A DNA stretch of 64,000 nucleotides from a bacterium (GCA_016124895.1 WGMU01000016.1:19489-83488), one strand, 5' to 3'. Counted from the stretch's first letter, positions 41,601 through 50,505 are shown. The notes: a model not told the origin generated them from the letters alone. Made by a program: numbers and translations.

Positions 41601-41993
41601 ACGCACATCCCGTTGATCGTCCGCCAGCCGGGAACGATCAAGGCCGGCAGCGTCGCCAACGACCTGATCGATATGGCCGACTGGTTCCCGACGATCTGCG
41701 AGCTGGCGGGCATCGAGATTCCTGACTCAATCGACATCGACGGCGTGTCCTTCACACACCGTCTGCTGCACGATGAACCGTCTCCCCGCCACTGGGTCAC
41801 CGGCGGCATCCGCGGAGACGTCAGCGTCTTCGACGGTGAATGGCGATTACAGGCCCGCTCACAGAAACTCACCGACGCCCGGCAACTTCCGCGCGAAACC
41901 GTCGTCGAGCTGCCGCCGAGCGAAGCAGACGCCAAAGTCGAACAACTTCGCGCTGTCGCCATGCGTCTGCTGCCGAATCCTTCTGGCCGATGA
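38646..41993 (+). CDS. Secreted fusion: FAD-dependent oxidoreductase - golvesin-like domain - sulfatase
   Basis: The ATG at 38646 opens a 1115-residue protein with a signal peptide (1-24). The open frame extends to 38391 without features. Residues 52-530 are a PF12831-type FAD oxidoreductase (VCIYGGTCAGVVAAVQA, GGLSSGGL). Residues about 548-676 are a golvesin/xanthan-lyase C-terminal-like beta domain (GATYVHDNN, GRYEVRASWPPNQNRA). A linker (677-712) leads to a complete sulfatase domain (714-1115) with LLLFADDLGY (D722, D723) and formylglycine motif C761-TPSR. Each part usually occurs as a separate planctomycete protein. The frame is unbroken. It is likely a polysaccharide-processing enzyme with two catalytic activities. 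Confidence 0.9.
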   Translation: MKLQAQSFVIVCLLAITASSLQAQKPELPEPAIPGLRYYYPPENVERRVVETDVCIYGGTCAGVVAAVQADRMGQRVVLLEFGKHLGGLSSGGLSHTDGGDKSVCGGIAREFYNLIGQHSFRPSEAEAAFEKLLEPTKVDVRKLAHLDQVEKDGSRIVAITMEDGLTVRAKQFIDTTYEGDLLARAGVSWHAGREANSVYNETYNGIRTPGQGGHNWPTKVDPYRIAGDPSSGLLPRVNENPGTPGDGDDRIQAFCFRMWLTKTDPLPFPKPTVYEPEQYELLARLFESGANPHIGWSLDTNNHHLFRGAYFIDFVGGNYGWPDASWIERERIFQAHANYQIGVMWFLANSDRIPEPHRSEIRKWGLPRDEYVDTSGWTHQLYIREGRRMVSDYVMTQHNCQGREVPEDSVGLASYNMDSHHCQMTVVDGAIRNEGNVEIPVEPYPIAYRALTPKRDECTNLLVPVALSSTHISFGSIRMEPVFMLLGQSAATAASQAIEAKAAVQDINYAKLRERLLDDGQILEYTGPPRHRGGGRAGIDPKSLRGLVIDNEAAELAGPWQLNNVTHPRVGATYVHDNNVAKGDCVARYVFKLKQPGRYEVRASWPPNQNRATNVPITIHFGGSQSKRLSVNQKTSGSDGFNSLGEFDFQETAVVEISNKGTNGYVIADAVQLLPPGQAANRTSPAAARVTQAFGTRPKLSARFATKRNADAPNILLLFADDLGYEVLGCYGGQDFATPNLDKLAADGMRFQRAYTSPVCTPSRMSLYTGTYASRHGYYNVLPVHAGTKQAVDFRQRFVTFPQLLRAAGYATSVTGKWQLAALEFHPDHCRDAGFDSWCVWQIWRNGAKTTRYWNPCLNHDGKVRDDIAERFGPDVLADYVIAQMKSAVAASRPFYIHHNMLLPHEPIIQTPAERRSGQPASLGRMISYMDSLCGRILAGVDELGIADRTCVIFMGDNGTDSSSVRQTAAGPVSGGKRDLNDAGTHIPLIVRQPGTIKAGSVANDLIDMADWFPTICELAGIEIPDSIDIDGVSFTHRLLHDEPSPRHWVTGGIRGDVSVFDGEWRLQARSQKLTDARQLPRETVVELPPSEADAKVEQLRAVAMRLLPNPSGR

Positions 41994-42114
41994 ACAACTC
42001 ATCGTCGTCGACGACCTGCGCCGCGCCCTCTTGACCGCCTTTGACGAGCAGTCGTACGCTCCCGGACCGTTGAGGGAGCCTCGACGAGCAGTTACTCCAG
42101 CGAACGGATTCGCG

Positions 42115-43299
<1,185 letters not shown>

Positions 43300-43330
43300 G
43301 CGGTTCGCTTCGACTCGCGATGGAATTTCG

Positions 43331-43407
43331 ACAGAAGGCAACGAAGAATGGCGCAGACGCGGAGGCTCTGAGTCAGCAGTGCCTTCGTTATCTCTGTTGC
43401 CTTCTGT
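43331..43407. repeat. Inverted repeat with acagaaggcaac arms
   Basis: Arms acagaaggcaac (43331-43342) and gttgccttctgt (43396-43407) are perfect inverted copies, 53 nt apart, 30 bp after lpxB. Confidence 0.55.
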
Positions 43408-43478
43408 TCAGAATCAGGTAGACCGAAGACAGCCGCTAACGGCCAGCCTGGCAATCACAATCGCGTTTGCAGTCGCCG

Positions 43479-43530
43479 CGTTCGCCAGAACGCGGGCTTG
43501 AGGTCATCTTGACCCGCGTTCTGGCGAACG
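43479..43530. repeat. Perfect 18-bp palindrome
   Basis: Arms cgttcgccagaacgcggg (43479-43496) and cccgcgttctggcgaacg (43513-43530) are perfect inverted copies with a 16-nt loop. They lie in the lpxB/phosphoglycerate mutase convergent gap. It can fold as a strong hairpin in both transcripts. Confidence 0.8.
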
Positions 43531-43559
43531 GGGCTACGACAGTAAATTCCAGGCTGGTC

Positions 43560-43695
43560 CTGACTGGTCAGCGCCACTTTGGCGAAATCTGCGAGGATAC
43601 AAGCACGAAGCGCAAGCGAGTGTGTTTGACGTCAGTGACTCACTCGCTTGCGCTTCGTGCTTGTACGGCAACCGAAAGTGGCGCTGTCCAACTAA
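43560..43695. mobile_element. MITE-like element, copy 1, carrying a nested palindrome
   Basis: The right terminal repeat (43675-43695) is 21/21 identical, in inverted sense, to the left terminal repeat of copy 2 (47528-47548). Its own left end (43560-43580) matches at 16 of 21. Inside is a perfect 24-bp palindrome (arms 43599-43622 and 43641-43664, starting acaagcacgaagcgcaagc) absent from copy 2. The right end covers the stop codon of the phosphoglycerate mutase gene. No transposase is nearby. Confidence 0.75.
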
Positions 43696-44900
43696 CAGCT
43701 ACTCGCGCCTAGAAACCACGGCATCAGATCGCAGCCCTGTTCGAAGACGAGCGATGAGCCAGCGGCGGTGATGTCGTCGTAGGTTGTTGCCGCATCGGGA
43801 GCGATGCCGGCTCCGCAGGCGCCGACCGGGACATATCCATGGCTGTGCGTCTTCGTGCGGAGAAACGTCGGGTGATCGGGCGAGAGCAGCAGCCGGTACG
43901 CACCCTGCTTTTTCAGCCAGTCATGCAGCGGGCCGACGATGTCTGCATCGATCCGTTCGAGGGCTTTGACTTTTTCCTCGACGTCACCTTCGTGCGACGC
44001 TTCGTCGGAGGCTTCAACGTGAACGACCACGAAGTCGTACCCGCCCGCCAGCGTCTCAATGGCGGCCCGGCCTTTGGCCGCGTAGTCGGTATCGAGATAA
44101 CCCGTTGCACCTTCGACTTCAACGACGTCCCAGCCAAGCAGTCGGCCGATCCCGCGGAGCAGGTCGACGGCAGTGATGACTGCCGAGCGGACTCCAAACC
44201 GTTCCGCAAAGTTGGTCAGAGCCGGTCGACATCCCTGACCCCAGAGCCAGGTTTGCGTCGCGGCGTCAGCTCCGCGAGCGAGGTTTGCGGCGTCGGCGGC
44301 GAACAGCGGGATGCTGCGCTGCATCAGTTCGCGCAGTTCGTCCGAGCCTGGCCCACCGGGCAGATACGGTTCGACGGCCTGGTCGGTAATGTCGTGTGGC
44401 GGCGTCGACGTCGTCTCGCTTGAGAACGGAGCCTCGCCATTGCGGGACCGGTAAATCAGCAGATTCCGGTAACTGACACCCGCGTAAAACTTCCAGTGCT
44501 CGCTGCCGCACTGATCCTTCTGCAGCAGTTGAATGAGCCCCGCTCCAACATCGTTCGGAATCTGCCCGGCGGTAAAGCTCTTCATCACGCCGTCGCGAAT
44601 CGTCACGAGGTTACAGCGGACAGCCCAGTCATTCGCGCCCAGTTCGATGCCTTGTGCGGCGGCTTCCAGCGGTGCCCGGCCGGTGTGGAATTTCAGTGGG
44701 TCGTAGCCAAACAGACTCATCGTGCCGACGTCGCTGCCGGACGGCATTGAATCCGGAACGTGATTGGCGCGTCCGACGGCGCCGGCGGCGACAACGGCGT
44801 CCATATTCGGCGTCCTTGCGGCCTGAAACGGAGTCAGTCCGCCAAGTTCCGGCTGAGGTTCGTCGGCCGCTCCGTCGGGGATGACGAGTGCGTATTTCAT
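43692..44900 (-). CDS. apgM: Cofactor-independent phosphoglycerate mutase, archaeal type
   Basis: The 402-residue cytosolic enzyme interconverts 3- and 2-phosphoglycerate in glycolysis. It has the ApgM layout: YALVIPDGAADE (metal Asp9), SGSDVGTMSLFGYDP with nucleophile Ser56, and DHPTFLRTKTHSHGYVP near the end with metal-binding Asp/His. It belongs to the alkaline phosphatase superfamily and is much shorter than GpmI. Its last codons and stop (TAG at 43694-43692) lie at and inside the end of a MITE-like repeat. The final ASSC residues after WFLG may therefore have been set by the insertion. Confidence 0.93.
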   Translation of the reverse strand: MKYALVIPDGAADEPQPELGGLTPFQAARTPNMDAVVAAGAVGRANHVPDSMPSGSDVGTMSLFGYDPLKFHTGRAPLEAAAQGIELGANDWAVRCNLVTIRDGVMKSFTAGQIPNDVGAGLIQLLQKDQCGSEHWKFYAGVSYRNLLIYRSRNGEAPFSSETTSTPPHDITDQAVEPYLPGGPGSDELRELMQRSIPLFAADAANLARGADAATQTWLWGQGCRPALTNFAERFGVRSAVITAVDLLRGIGRLLGWDVVEVEGATGYLDTDYAAKGRAAIETLAGGYDFVVVHVEASDEASHEGDVEEKVKALERIDADIVGPLHDWLKKQGAYRLLLSPDHPTFLRTKTHSHGYVPVGACGAGIAPDAATTYDDITAAGSSLVFEQGCDLMPWFLGASSC

Positions 44901-45292
44901 TTGAGTCTTGATCCGGCTGTCGGACTGTTAACAGTGGATGAGTTGTCGCGACTGGTTGAGAACGTTGTCCTGCTCAATCGGAACCGGAATACCGGGGAAG
45001 GAGGCTGGTCTGGTTCTGTCAGTGCCGGCGGAATATCGCTCAAGCAGCGGATCCCTCACAAGCGTGTCATTTCTGACAGGTATCCATCAGCCGCAACCAA
45101 TGATTGAAGGCCAGAACGTCGAGCCATAACATTCCCCGCGACCGCTCGTTCTGCTGATCGAGTTGCTCGGACTCAGAACGGCGACGGTGGCAACCGAGAC
45201 CTGCCCGCCACGAACCGACTCGGACTGTCACTGTTTGATTCACGTCGTCATTGATCGGCGCGTGTGATTTCCCTGACTGCGGGCCGGACACC
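44901..45292. other. Divergent intergenic region upstream of apgM and the enolase-superfamily gene
   Basis: This 392-bp gap has no supported gene. A 63-codon plus-strand frame (44938-45129) is not protein-like. No clear promoter pair, operator or hairpin stands out. It must carry the start signals for apgM (-) and the plus-strand cluster. Confidence 0.4.
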
Positions 45293-46645
45293 ATGCCAGC
45301 TTCTACGGACGTACGGATAAAGGACGCCCTCTGTACCTTCGAGCCTGTTGCGTTTCGAGCACCGCTGAAGTTCGGCGGACGCATCGTCGACAGGACATTC
45401 CTGATCAACGTCGAAGTCACGGTCGAAACGCACTCCGGGGCTCACGCCACGGGCCTGGGCAGTATGCCCGTCGGAAATATCTGGGCGTGGCCGACAGCGA
45501 AGCTGACCGGTGACCAGACCGAAGCGGCGATGAAGGAATTCGCCGAGCGGATCACTGAACTGGCGACAGAGGTTCCGCACTACGCGCATCCGCTCGAACT
45601 GATGTTCGACCTGGCGGCTGAGTATGACCATCTGGGGAAGACGATCTGCTCGGGGCATCGGTTCGACGAAGTGTTCCCGAAGCTGGCAGCACTCGTCGCC
45701 GCCAGCCCGCTCGACGCCGCCGTGCATGATGCTTACGGCCGGGTCCACAACATCAACTCGTACGACGCGCTCTCCTCCGAGTTCATGAACGACGACCTGT
45801 CCGACTATCTCGATGAGCAGTTTGCCGGTGAGTATCTCGATCAGTACACGCTGCGGCAGCCGAAAGAACGGATGCCTCTGTACCACCTGATTGGAGCACT
45901 CGATCCGCTGACCGAAGCCGACGTCAAGGACCGGCCCAATGACAAGCTGCCGGTGACGCTCGGCGAGTGGATCAAAGCTGACGGTCTGACGCATCTGAAA
46001 ATCAAGCTGGCTGGTGACGATTTCGACTGGGACGTCGCCCGTGTCGTCGCTATCGAACAGGTGGCCGCGGAAGCGCAGGCCGCGCGCGGCTGCAGCAACT
46101 GGTGGTATTCGCTGGACTTCAACGAAAAGTGCCAGAACGCTGAGTACGTCGTCGAGTTTCTGAAAAAGGTGCAGGCGCAGTCGCCGACCGCGTATGACCG
46201 CGTCCAGTACATCGAGCAGCCGACCAACCGCGATCTGAAGGCGCATCCTGAAATCAGGCTGCATGAAGCTGCAAAACTGAAGCCGGTCGTCGTCGATGAA
46301 GCGCTGATCGACTATGAGGCCCTGCTGCTGGCTCGCGATCAGGGTTACACCGGAGTCGCGCTGAAGGCGTGCAAAGGCCAGTCGGAATCGCTGTGCCTGG
46401 CCGCGGCGGCGCAGAAGTTCGGCATGTTTCTGTGCGTCCAGGATCTGACCTGTCCCGGCTTCTCATTCCTGCATTCAGCGAGTCTGGCGGCCCGTATCCC
46501 AACCGTCGCCGCGATCGAAGGCAATGGCCGGCAGTACTGTCCCGGCCCGAACAAGAAGTGGGCACACCGCCTGCCGTCGATGTTCGAGATTACCGACGGA
46601 ACTGTCGGCACCGGCGTGCTGGACGACATCGGCCTCGGGTTCTGA
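45293..46645 (+). CDS. Enolase-superfamily enzyme (mandelate racemase / muconate lactonizing type)
   Basis: ATG 45293 yields 450 residues. The TTG at 45251 is possible but less likely. The N-terminal capping domain (to about 190) is followed by a TIM barrel. It has K236-I-K238 (the KxK base motif), D275 in SLDFNEK, E308 in YIEQP and D335-E336 in VVDEA, which match the metal ligands and acid/base pair of the superfamily. It removes a proton alpha to a carboxylate, as a dehydratase or epimerase. The sugar-acid type is unknown. Its stop overlaps the exonuclease start (TGATG), so they are translated together. Confidence 0.85.
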   Translation: MPASTDVRIKDALCTFEPVAFRAPLKFGGRIVDRTFLINVEVTVETHSGAHATGLGSMPVGNIWAWPTAKLTGDQTEAAMKEFAERITELATEVPHYAHPLELMFDLAAEYDHLGKTICSGHRFDEVFPKLAALVAASPLDAAVHDAYGRVHNINSYDALSSEFMNDDLSDYLDEQFAGEYLDQYTLRQPKERMPLYHLIGALDPLTEADVKDRPNDKLPVTLGEWIKADGLTHLKIKLAGDDFDWDVARVVAIEQVAAEAQAARGCSNWWYSLDFNEKCQNAEYVVEFLKKVQAQSPTAYDRVQYIEQPTNRDLKAHPEIRLHEAAKLKPVVVDEALIDYEALLLARDQGYTGVALKACKGQSESLCLAAAAQKFGMFLCVQDLTCPGFSFLHSASLAARIPTVAAIEGNGRQYCPGPNKKWAHRLPSMFEITDGTVGTGVLDDIGLGF

Positions 46646-47223
46646 TGATCGGGCACCTGCAACGGTCAGACAAAGACGTCCCCGCGCGCTGTCTGGTTAT
46701 CGATCTCGAAGCGACCTGCTCGGACGACGGAGCCGTCCCCCGCGATGAGATGGAGATTATCGAAATCGGCGCGGTCATCGCCGACAGACCGAACTGGGCG
46801 CCACTCGCCGAGTTTCAGACCTTTGTCAGACCTGTCCGACATCCTGAGTTGACTCCGTTCTGCCGTGAGCTGACCGGTATTGAACAGTGCGACGTTGACG
46901 CCGCTCTGCAGTTTCCAGCCGCTCTGGCGTCACTCACCGACTGGCTGGCCGAGTGGCCGGATGCCGTATTCTGCTCATGGGGTGGCTATGACCTCCGTCA
47001 GTTCCGACGCGACTGCCAGCTTCACAACGTCACCTGCTCCTTCGCAGAGCCGCACATTAATCTCAAGGAAGAGTACGCCGCGCGGTTTCAACTGAAACGC
47101 GGCCGTGGCCTGCAATGGGTGCTCGATGACCGCGGTATCCCGTTCGACGGCCGCCCTCACCGAGGCATCGACGACGCCCGCAACATCGTCCGCCTGCTGC
47201 CACTGATTTTCGCGATCGAGTGA
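46645..47223 (+). CDS. DEDDh-family 3'-5' exonuclease (ERI1/KapD-like)
   Basis: The ATG at 46645 shares one base with the upstream stop and gives 192 residues. The DEDDh exonuclease motifs are visible: VIDLEATCSDD (Exo I, Asp and Glu), WGGYDLRQFRRDC (Exo II region) and HRGIDDARNI (Exo III His and Asp). It resembles RNase T-like and ERI1/KapD-type single-domain exonucleases acting on RNA or DNA ends. The tie to the enolase-superfamily gene is a translational one only, and no pathway link is evident. Confidence 0.88.
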   Translation: MIGHLQRSDKDVPARCLVIDLEATCSDDGAVPRDEMEIIEIGAVIADRPNWAPLAEFQTFVRPVRHPELTPFCRELTGIEQCDVDAALQFPAALASLTDWLAEWPDAVFCSWGGYDLRQFRRDCQLHNVTCSFAEPHINLKEEYAARFQLKRGRGLQWVLDDRGIPFDGRPHRGIDDARNIVRLLPLIFAIE

Positions 47224-47527
47224 GGTTGGTTTCAGATCGAGGCTGACGTCGTTGCATCTTCCGGAATCCATACGGTTCACAGCGCATCACGCAATTTTCG
47301 GAGCGGGCACGCACGGCGGCGTCACGGAATGCCGGCTGGCCGGACCACTGCCCCGGCCTTCCTCGCTGAAATTCGCTACGCTAAAACTCTGAGGATGTGT
47401 CGACTCCGAGGATCGCGTCGACGAATGCCGCTGACGGTTCTTCGGCGTATTCGTTGTCGCTCCCTCCACCCGCGGCGGATACCGCGAAGTCTCCCTGACA
47501 GAGAACAGTCAGACGCGGCAACCGAAC
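47224..47527. other. Gene-free gap before MITE-like copy 2
   Basis: About 300 bp with no supported gene and no obvious promoter. It runs from the exonuclease stop to the repeat at 47528. Confidence 0.4.
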
Positions 47528-47595
47528 TTAGTTGGACAGCGCCACTTTGGCGAAATGTGCTTGTACGGCAACCGAAAGTGGCGCAGTCCAATTAG
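47528..47595. mobile_element. MITE-like element, copy 2 (short form)
   Basis: A 68-bp unit with 21-nt terminal inverted repeats (47528-47548 and 47575-47595; 18/21 matched, starting TTAGTTGGACAG). It shares with copy 1 both the gcgccactttggcgaaat segment and a 28-nt stretch starting gtgcttgtacggcaacc. It lacks the inner palindrome. It ends 30 bp before the Uma2-family gene. Confidence 0.75.
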
Positions 47596-47625
47596 ACGCT
47601 CCCTGAAAAACCGGACCTGGACACA

Positions 47626-48228
47626 ATGATCGCCCGCAGCATGACTGCCGAACAGTTTGCTGAACAGAAGTTTGAACTCGCGGATGGTGGCCGCTGGGCA
47701 GAGCTGATCGCGGGCGAACCGGTCATCCTCGAACCGCCGACATCCGAGCATGGTACCGTGGTCATGAACCTCTCGCGGGCGCTGGCTGAGTCCATCGAAC
47801 AGACTCGCGTCGGTTACGCGTGTTTCGAACTGGGCCTCATCGTGCAGCGCGATCCGGATACGGTTCTTGCGCCGGCGATCAGTTACTTCCTGACGGGCGA
47901 CCGCTGGGCCGAGATGGACAACGTCGTCACGGAGTCGTGCCCGTCGCTGGTCGTCGAAGTCGCCTCGACGCCCGACCGGCGACGCAGCATTGCCAATCGT
48001 GTCGCCGCCTTCCGAGCCCACGGTGTTGCGCTGATCTGGGTGGTCGATCCGCACCAGCAGCAAATCTCCGTGTATTCGGGCACCGATCCGGTTGACGTGC
48101 TGAAAACCGACCATTTGCTGACCGCCGGTGGGAAGTGGGTGACGGACAATGGCTCACCCATCCTCTTCGGCTTCAGCCTGCCGCTGACGGACGTCTTCGC
48201 CGAACCAGACTGGTGGACGGGAAGGTGA
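47626..48228 (+). CDS. Uma2-family (DUF820) putative PD-(D/E)XK nuclease with altered active site
   Basis: The 200-residue product has the DUF820 frame: AELIAGEPVILEPPTSEHG, then PSLVVEVASTPDRRR with E111, ALIWVVDP, and a C-terminal beta region (LLTAGG, LPLTDVF). In most members the preceding strand reads 'APDVAFV', with an acidic metal ligand. Here it reads LAPAISYF, with Ala84 at that place. The nuclease may therefore be inactive or use another residue. The start follows the MITE-like copy by 30 bp, so its promoter may lie in the repeat. The family's biological role is not settled. Confidence 0.8.
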   Translation: MIARSMTAEQFAEQKFELADGGRWAELIAGEPVILEPPTSEHGTVVMNLSRALAESIEQTRVGYACFELGLIVQRDPDTVLAPAISYFLTGDRWAEMDNVVTESCPSLVVEVASTPDRRRSIANRVAAFRAHGVALIWVVDPHQQQISVYSGTDPVDVLKTDHLLTAGGKWVTDNGSPILFGFSLPLTDVFAEPDWWTGR

Positions 48229-48492
48229 GATCGCTCAAACAATCAGCCGTACGGCATAAGCCGTTCGGTCAGTCAGCGGTTCCGCGTGGCCACCGGGCAC
48301 CTCGCGCAACTCCGCTACGTTGATGCGGCATCACCAACTGGCAACTTCAGACAGACTCATCAGCAAACGCCGATCCCGTTTCTGGTGAAACCCGCTGCTG
48401 CCACCGAGCATTTTCGGATTCGTCGTGTCGTCCAGTGTGGCAACGCTCTACAAATCTCTGCGACCGACTATCGCCTTGATTCTGAATCCGTC

Positions 48493-49884
48493 ATGACTGA
48501 ACGTCACCGATCTCTCCTCTGGAACCTGCTGTTCTGCCTGCTGGCTCTTGTGCTCGGCGGAGCAACATTTGCGGGGCTGGCCAGCCTGAAGCAGCAGCCC
48601 GAAACGCGCGACGTCCCCGAGAAAACTTTTAATGTCGAGGTCTTCCGTGTCGAGGCGTCCAACCTGCGTGAGATCGTCATTGGTTTCGGAACTGTCGTCG
48701 CTGAGCACGAAGTCGAAGTGTCAGCTCAGGTTGCCGGTGAAGTGACGAGTGTCAGTCCGCGGCTGGACGTCGGCGAGTCTGTCAGCGGCCCGGCGTTCGA
48801 GCAGCAGTCCGACACGCTGCCTCAGTCGCGTCAGGTGCCGGGCGATCTGCTGCTGACCATCGACCCGCAGGTCTACCACGAACGCCTGTCACAGGCGGAC
48901 GCGACCCTTGAAGAAACGCGAGCGGAACTCCGAACGCTGGCGCAGGAAGAGGCGAACGCAAAGCGGCTGCGTGAAAAGGCGCAGCGCGACTTCGAGACCT
49001 CGAAGCTCGAACACGAACGACTGGAAAAACTGTTTCGCGACGGGACCATCACCGAAAACCAGCTATCGCTGTCGGAACTCGAACTGCGGCGTTACGAGCG
49101 GGCGCTGATTGAAACGCAGAATGTGCAGGAGCTGTTTCCACTCCGGAACGATCAGCTTCGCAAGCGGCTGTTGCGGCTGGAAACTGACCGCAAGCTGGCT
49201 CAGATCGATGTCAGTCGGACCGAAGTGCGACCCCCGTTTTCCGGCACGCTCAGTCAGGTCATGGTCGAAAAAGGTCAGTACGTTCAGCCGGGCTCGCTGC
49301 TGTTTCGCCTGACGCAGACGGACCGCGTCGAAATCGCCGTGCCACTGCACCCGCTCGATTTCGCGAAGATCGCTGAGCTGGTCCTTGCTGGCGAGCAGCC
49401 TCGCGTGACGTTGTCCGAAAACGAAATCAGCGGCGATCGCTGGCTGGGACGGGTCGTCCGGATTGCTCCCGAAGCCGACTCCGGCACGCGAACGATCGAC
49501 GTGTTTGTCGAGGTCGACAACTCGGGGAATCCGACGCCGCTGCTGCCCGGGATGTTCGTGCAGGCGCGCATTGAAGGCCCGCTGCTCGACAACGTGACCG
49601 TGATCCCGCGCGAGGCAATTCTCGGCAGCAGCAACAAGTCGAGAATCTTTGTTGCGAAAGATGGCCAGGCGACGCCGGTCGAGATCAAAGTTCCGCGCCG
49701 TCTGGAGGGCATGGCCTTCGTGACTGACGGTCTGCAACCGGGCGAACAGATCATCCTGACCAATCTCGACGTCCTGCGGGAAGGCTCGAAAGTTGAAGTG
49801 CAGACCGCGCGAAGCCTCAAAGAAGAACTCGCCGACGAACAGACACTGCGACTGGTCGAGCCACACGCGCCAGCCTCGCCATAG
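48493..49884 (+). CDS. RND efflux periplasmic adaptor (membrane fusion protein)
   Basis: ATG 48493 gives 463 residues with one N-terminal helix (about 8-30) as anchor. The membrane fusion order follows: a beta-barrel/lipoyl part (EVSAQVAGEVTSVSPRLDVGESV), a long coiled hairpin (about 135-240, rich in Glu/Arg/Leu), a lipoyl return (VRPPFSGTLSQVMVEKGQYVQPG, shown here as RTEVRPPFSGTL), a beta-barrel and a membrane-proximal domain. It matches HlyD_D23/RND adaptors. The expected RND pump gene is absent downstream, where a NUDIX gene faces it. The frame upstream of 48493 has no support. Its stop lies within a 19-nt tandem repeat. Confidence 0.88.
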   Translation: MTERHRSLLWNLLFCLLALVLGGATFAGLASLKQQPETRDVPEKTFNVEVFRVEASNLREIVIGFGTVVAEHEVEVSAQVAGEVTSVSPRLDVGESVSGPAFEQQSDTLPQSRQVPGDLLLTIDPQVYHERLSQADATLEETRAELRTLAQEEANAKRLREKAQRDFETSKLEHERLEKLFRDGTITENQLSLSELELRRYERALIETQNVQELFPLRNDQLRKRLLRLETDRKLAQIDVSRTEVRPPFSGTLSQVMVEKGQYVQPGSLLFRLTQTDRVEIAVPLHPLDFAKIAELVLAGEQPRVTLSENEISGDRWLGRVVRIAPEADSGTRTIDVFVEVDNSGNPTPLLPGMFVQARIEGPLLDNVTVIPREAILGSSNKSRIFVAKDGQATPVEIKVPRRLEGMAFVTDGLQPGEQIILTNLDVLREGSKVEVQTARSLKEELADEQTLRLVEPHAPASP

Positions 49885-49935
49885 GCCGAAACACTCGCCA
49901 TAGGCCGAAACCAGCGCAGCGCCGTTCCGGCAATC
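49875..49935. repeat. Tandem repeat plus decayed half-copy of the dcd-associated palindrome
   Basis: The unit ctcgccataggccgaaac occurs twice with a 19-nt period (49875-49892, 49894-49911) and covers the adaptor stop codon. It runs into ataggccgaaaccagcgcagc...gttccggca, a divergent match to one arm of the 6351-6442 palindrome. Confidence 0.55.
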
Positions 49936-49983
49936 CTCTCCTGCAAGACGAACTCTGACGACGGGCGTTTGGGACGCGACAGC

Positions 49984-50505
49984 TCAGTACTCGATCCCGG
50001 CCATTGCCAGACCGGCGTGGATCTTCAGGTCGACCATCCAGCCGCTGTCGATTTGCTCGGCAAGCCAGGTGCGCAGCTGGCTGAGTTCGATTTCGTGGAC
50101 GACGATCGATTCGGAACCGGCGCCGCCGCCGTCGGACACACGTTCGAGCCCCGTTGCCTCGTACATGCAGATGGTCTCGCTGGTCAGGCCGGCCGAGGTC
50201 GGGCTCTCACCCAGAAACCTCACGTGCGTCGCCCGGTAGCCGGTTTCCTCTTCAAGTTCCCGCTGCACCGCGTTTTCGAGTGGCTCGTCGGCGGCATCCG
50301 CAAGGTCGCCGGCCAGACCCGCCGGGAGTTCGATCACGCGCCGCTCGACCGGCGGTCGGAACTGCTCGACCAGCAGCAGGTGGCGATCGTTCGTGACGGC
50401 GACGATCCCGACGACACCCGACACGCCAACCCGTTCGACGAACTCCCAGCCGTCCTGTGAAACCATTTTCAGAAAGCGGCCTGCGTATCGAACTTCGTCG
50501 GTCAT
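49984..50505 (-). CDS. NUDIX hydrolase, ADP-ribose pyrophosphatase-like
   Basis: ATG 50505 (173 residues) is preferred, with AGGGA about 7 nt upstream. The frame extends 20 codons further without a site. The Nudix box reads ADEPLENAVQRELEEETGY (about 75-93), matching ExxxxxxxREUxEExGU. LLVEQFRPPVERRVIELPAG before it is typical of ADP-ribose/NUDT5-like members. It likely cleaves ADP-ribose or another nucleoside diphosphate linked to a sugar in the cytosol. It lies alone between the adaptor gene and lysS. Confidence 0.92.
   Translation of the reverse strand: MTDEVRYAGRFLKMVSQDGWEFVERVGVSGVVGIVAVTNDRHLLLVEQFRPPVERRVIELPAGLAGDLADAADEPLENAVQRELEEETGYRATHVRFLGESPTSAGLTSETICMYEATGLERVSDGGGAGSESIVVHEIELSQLRTWLAEQIDSGWMVDLKIHAGLAMAGIEY

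Noticed and set aside
43479..43664. A CRISPR array, because several similar-length palindromes lie close together
   Set aside because: The units differ in sequence, spacers are not regular and no cas gene is present.
45248..46264. 338-codon antisense frame over the enolase-superfamily gene
   Set aside because: The sense frame holds the metal-binding and base motifs. The antisense frame has none.
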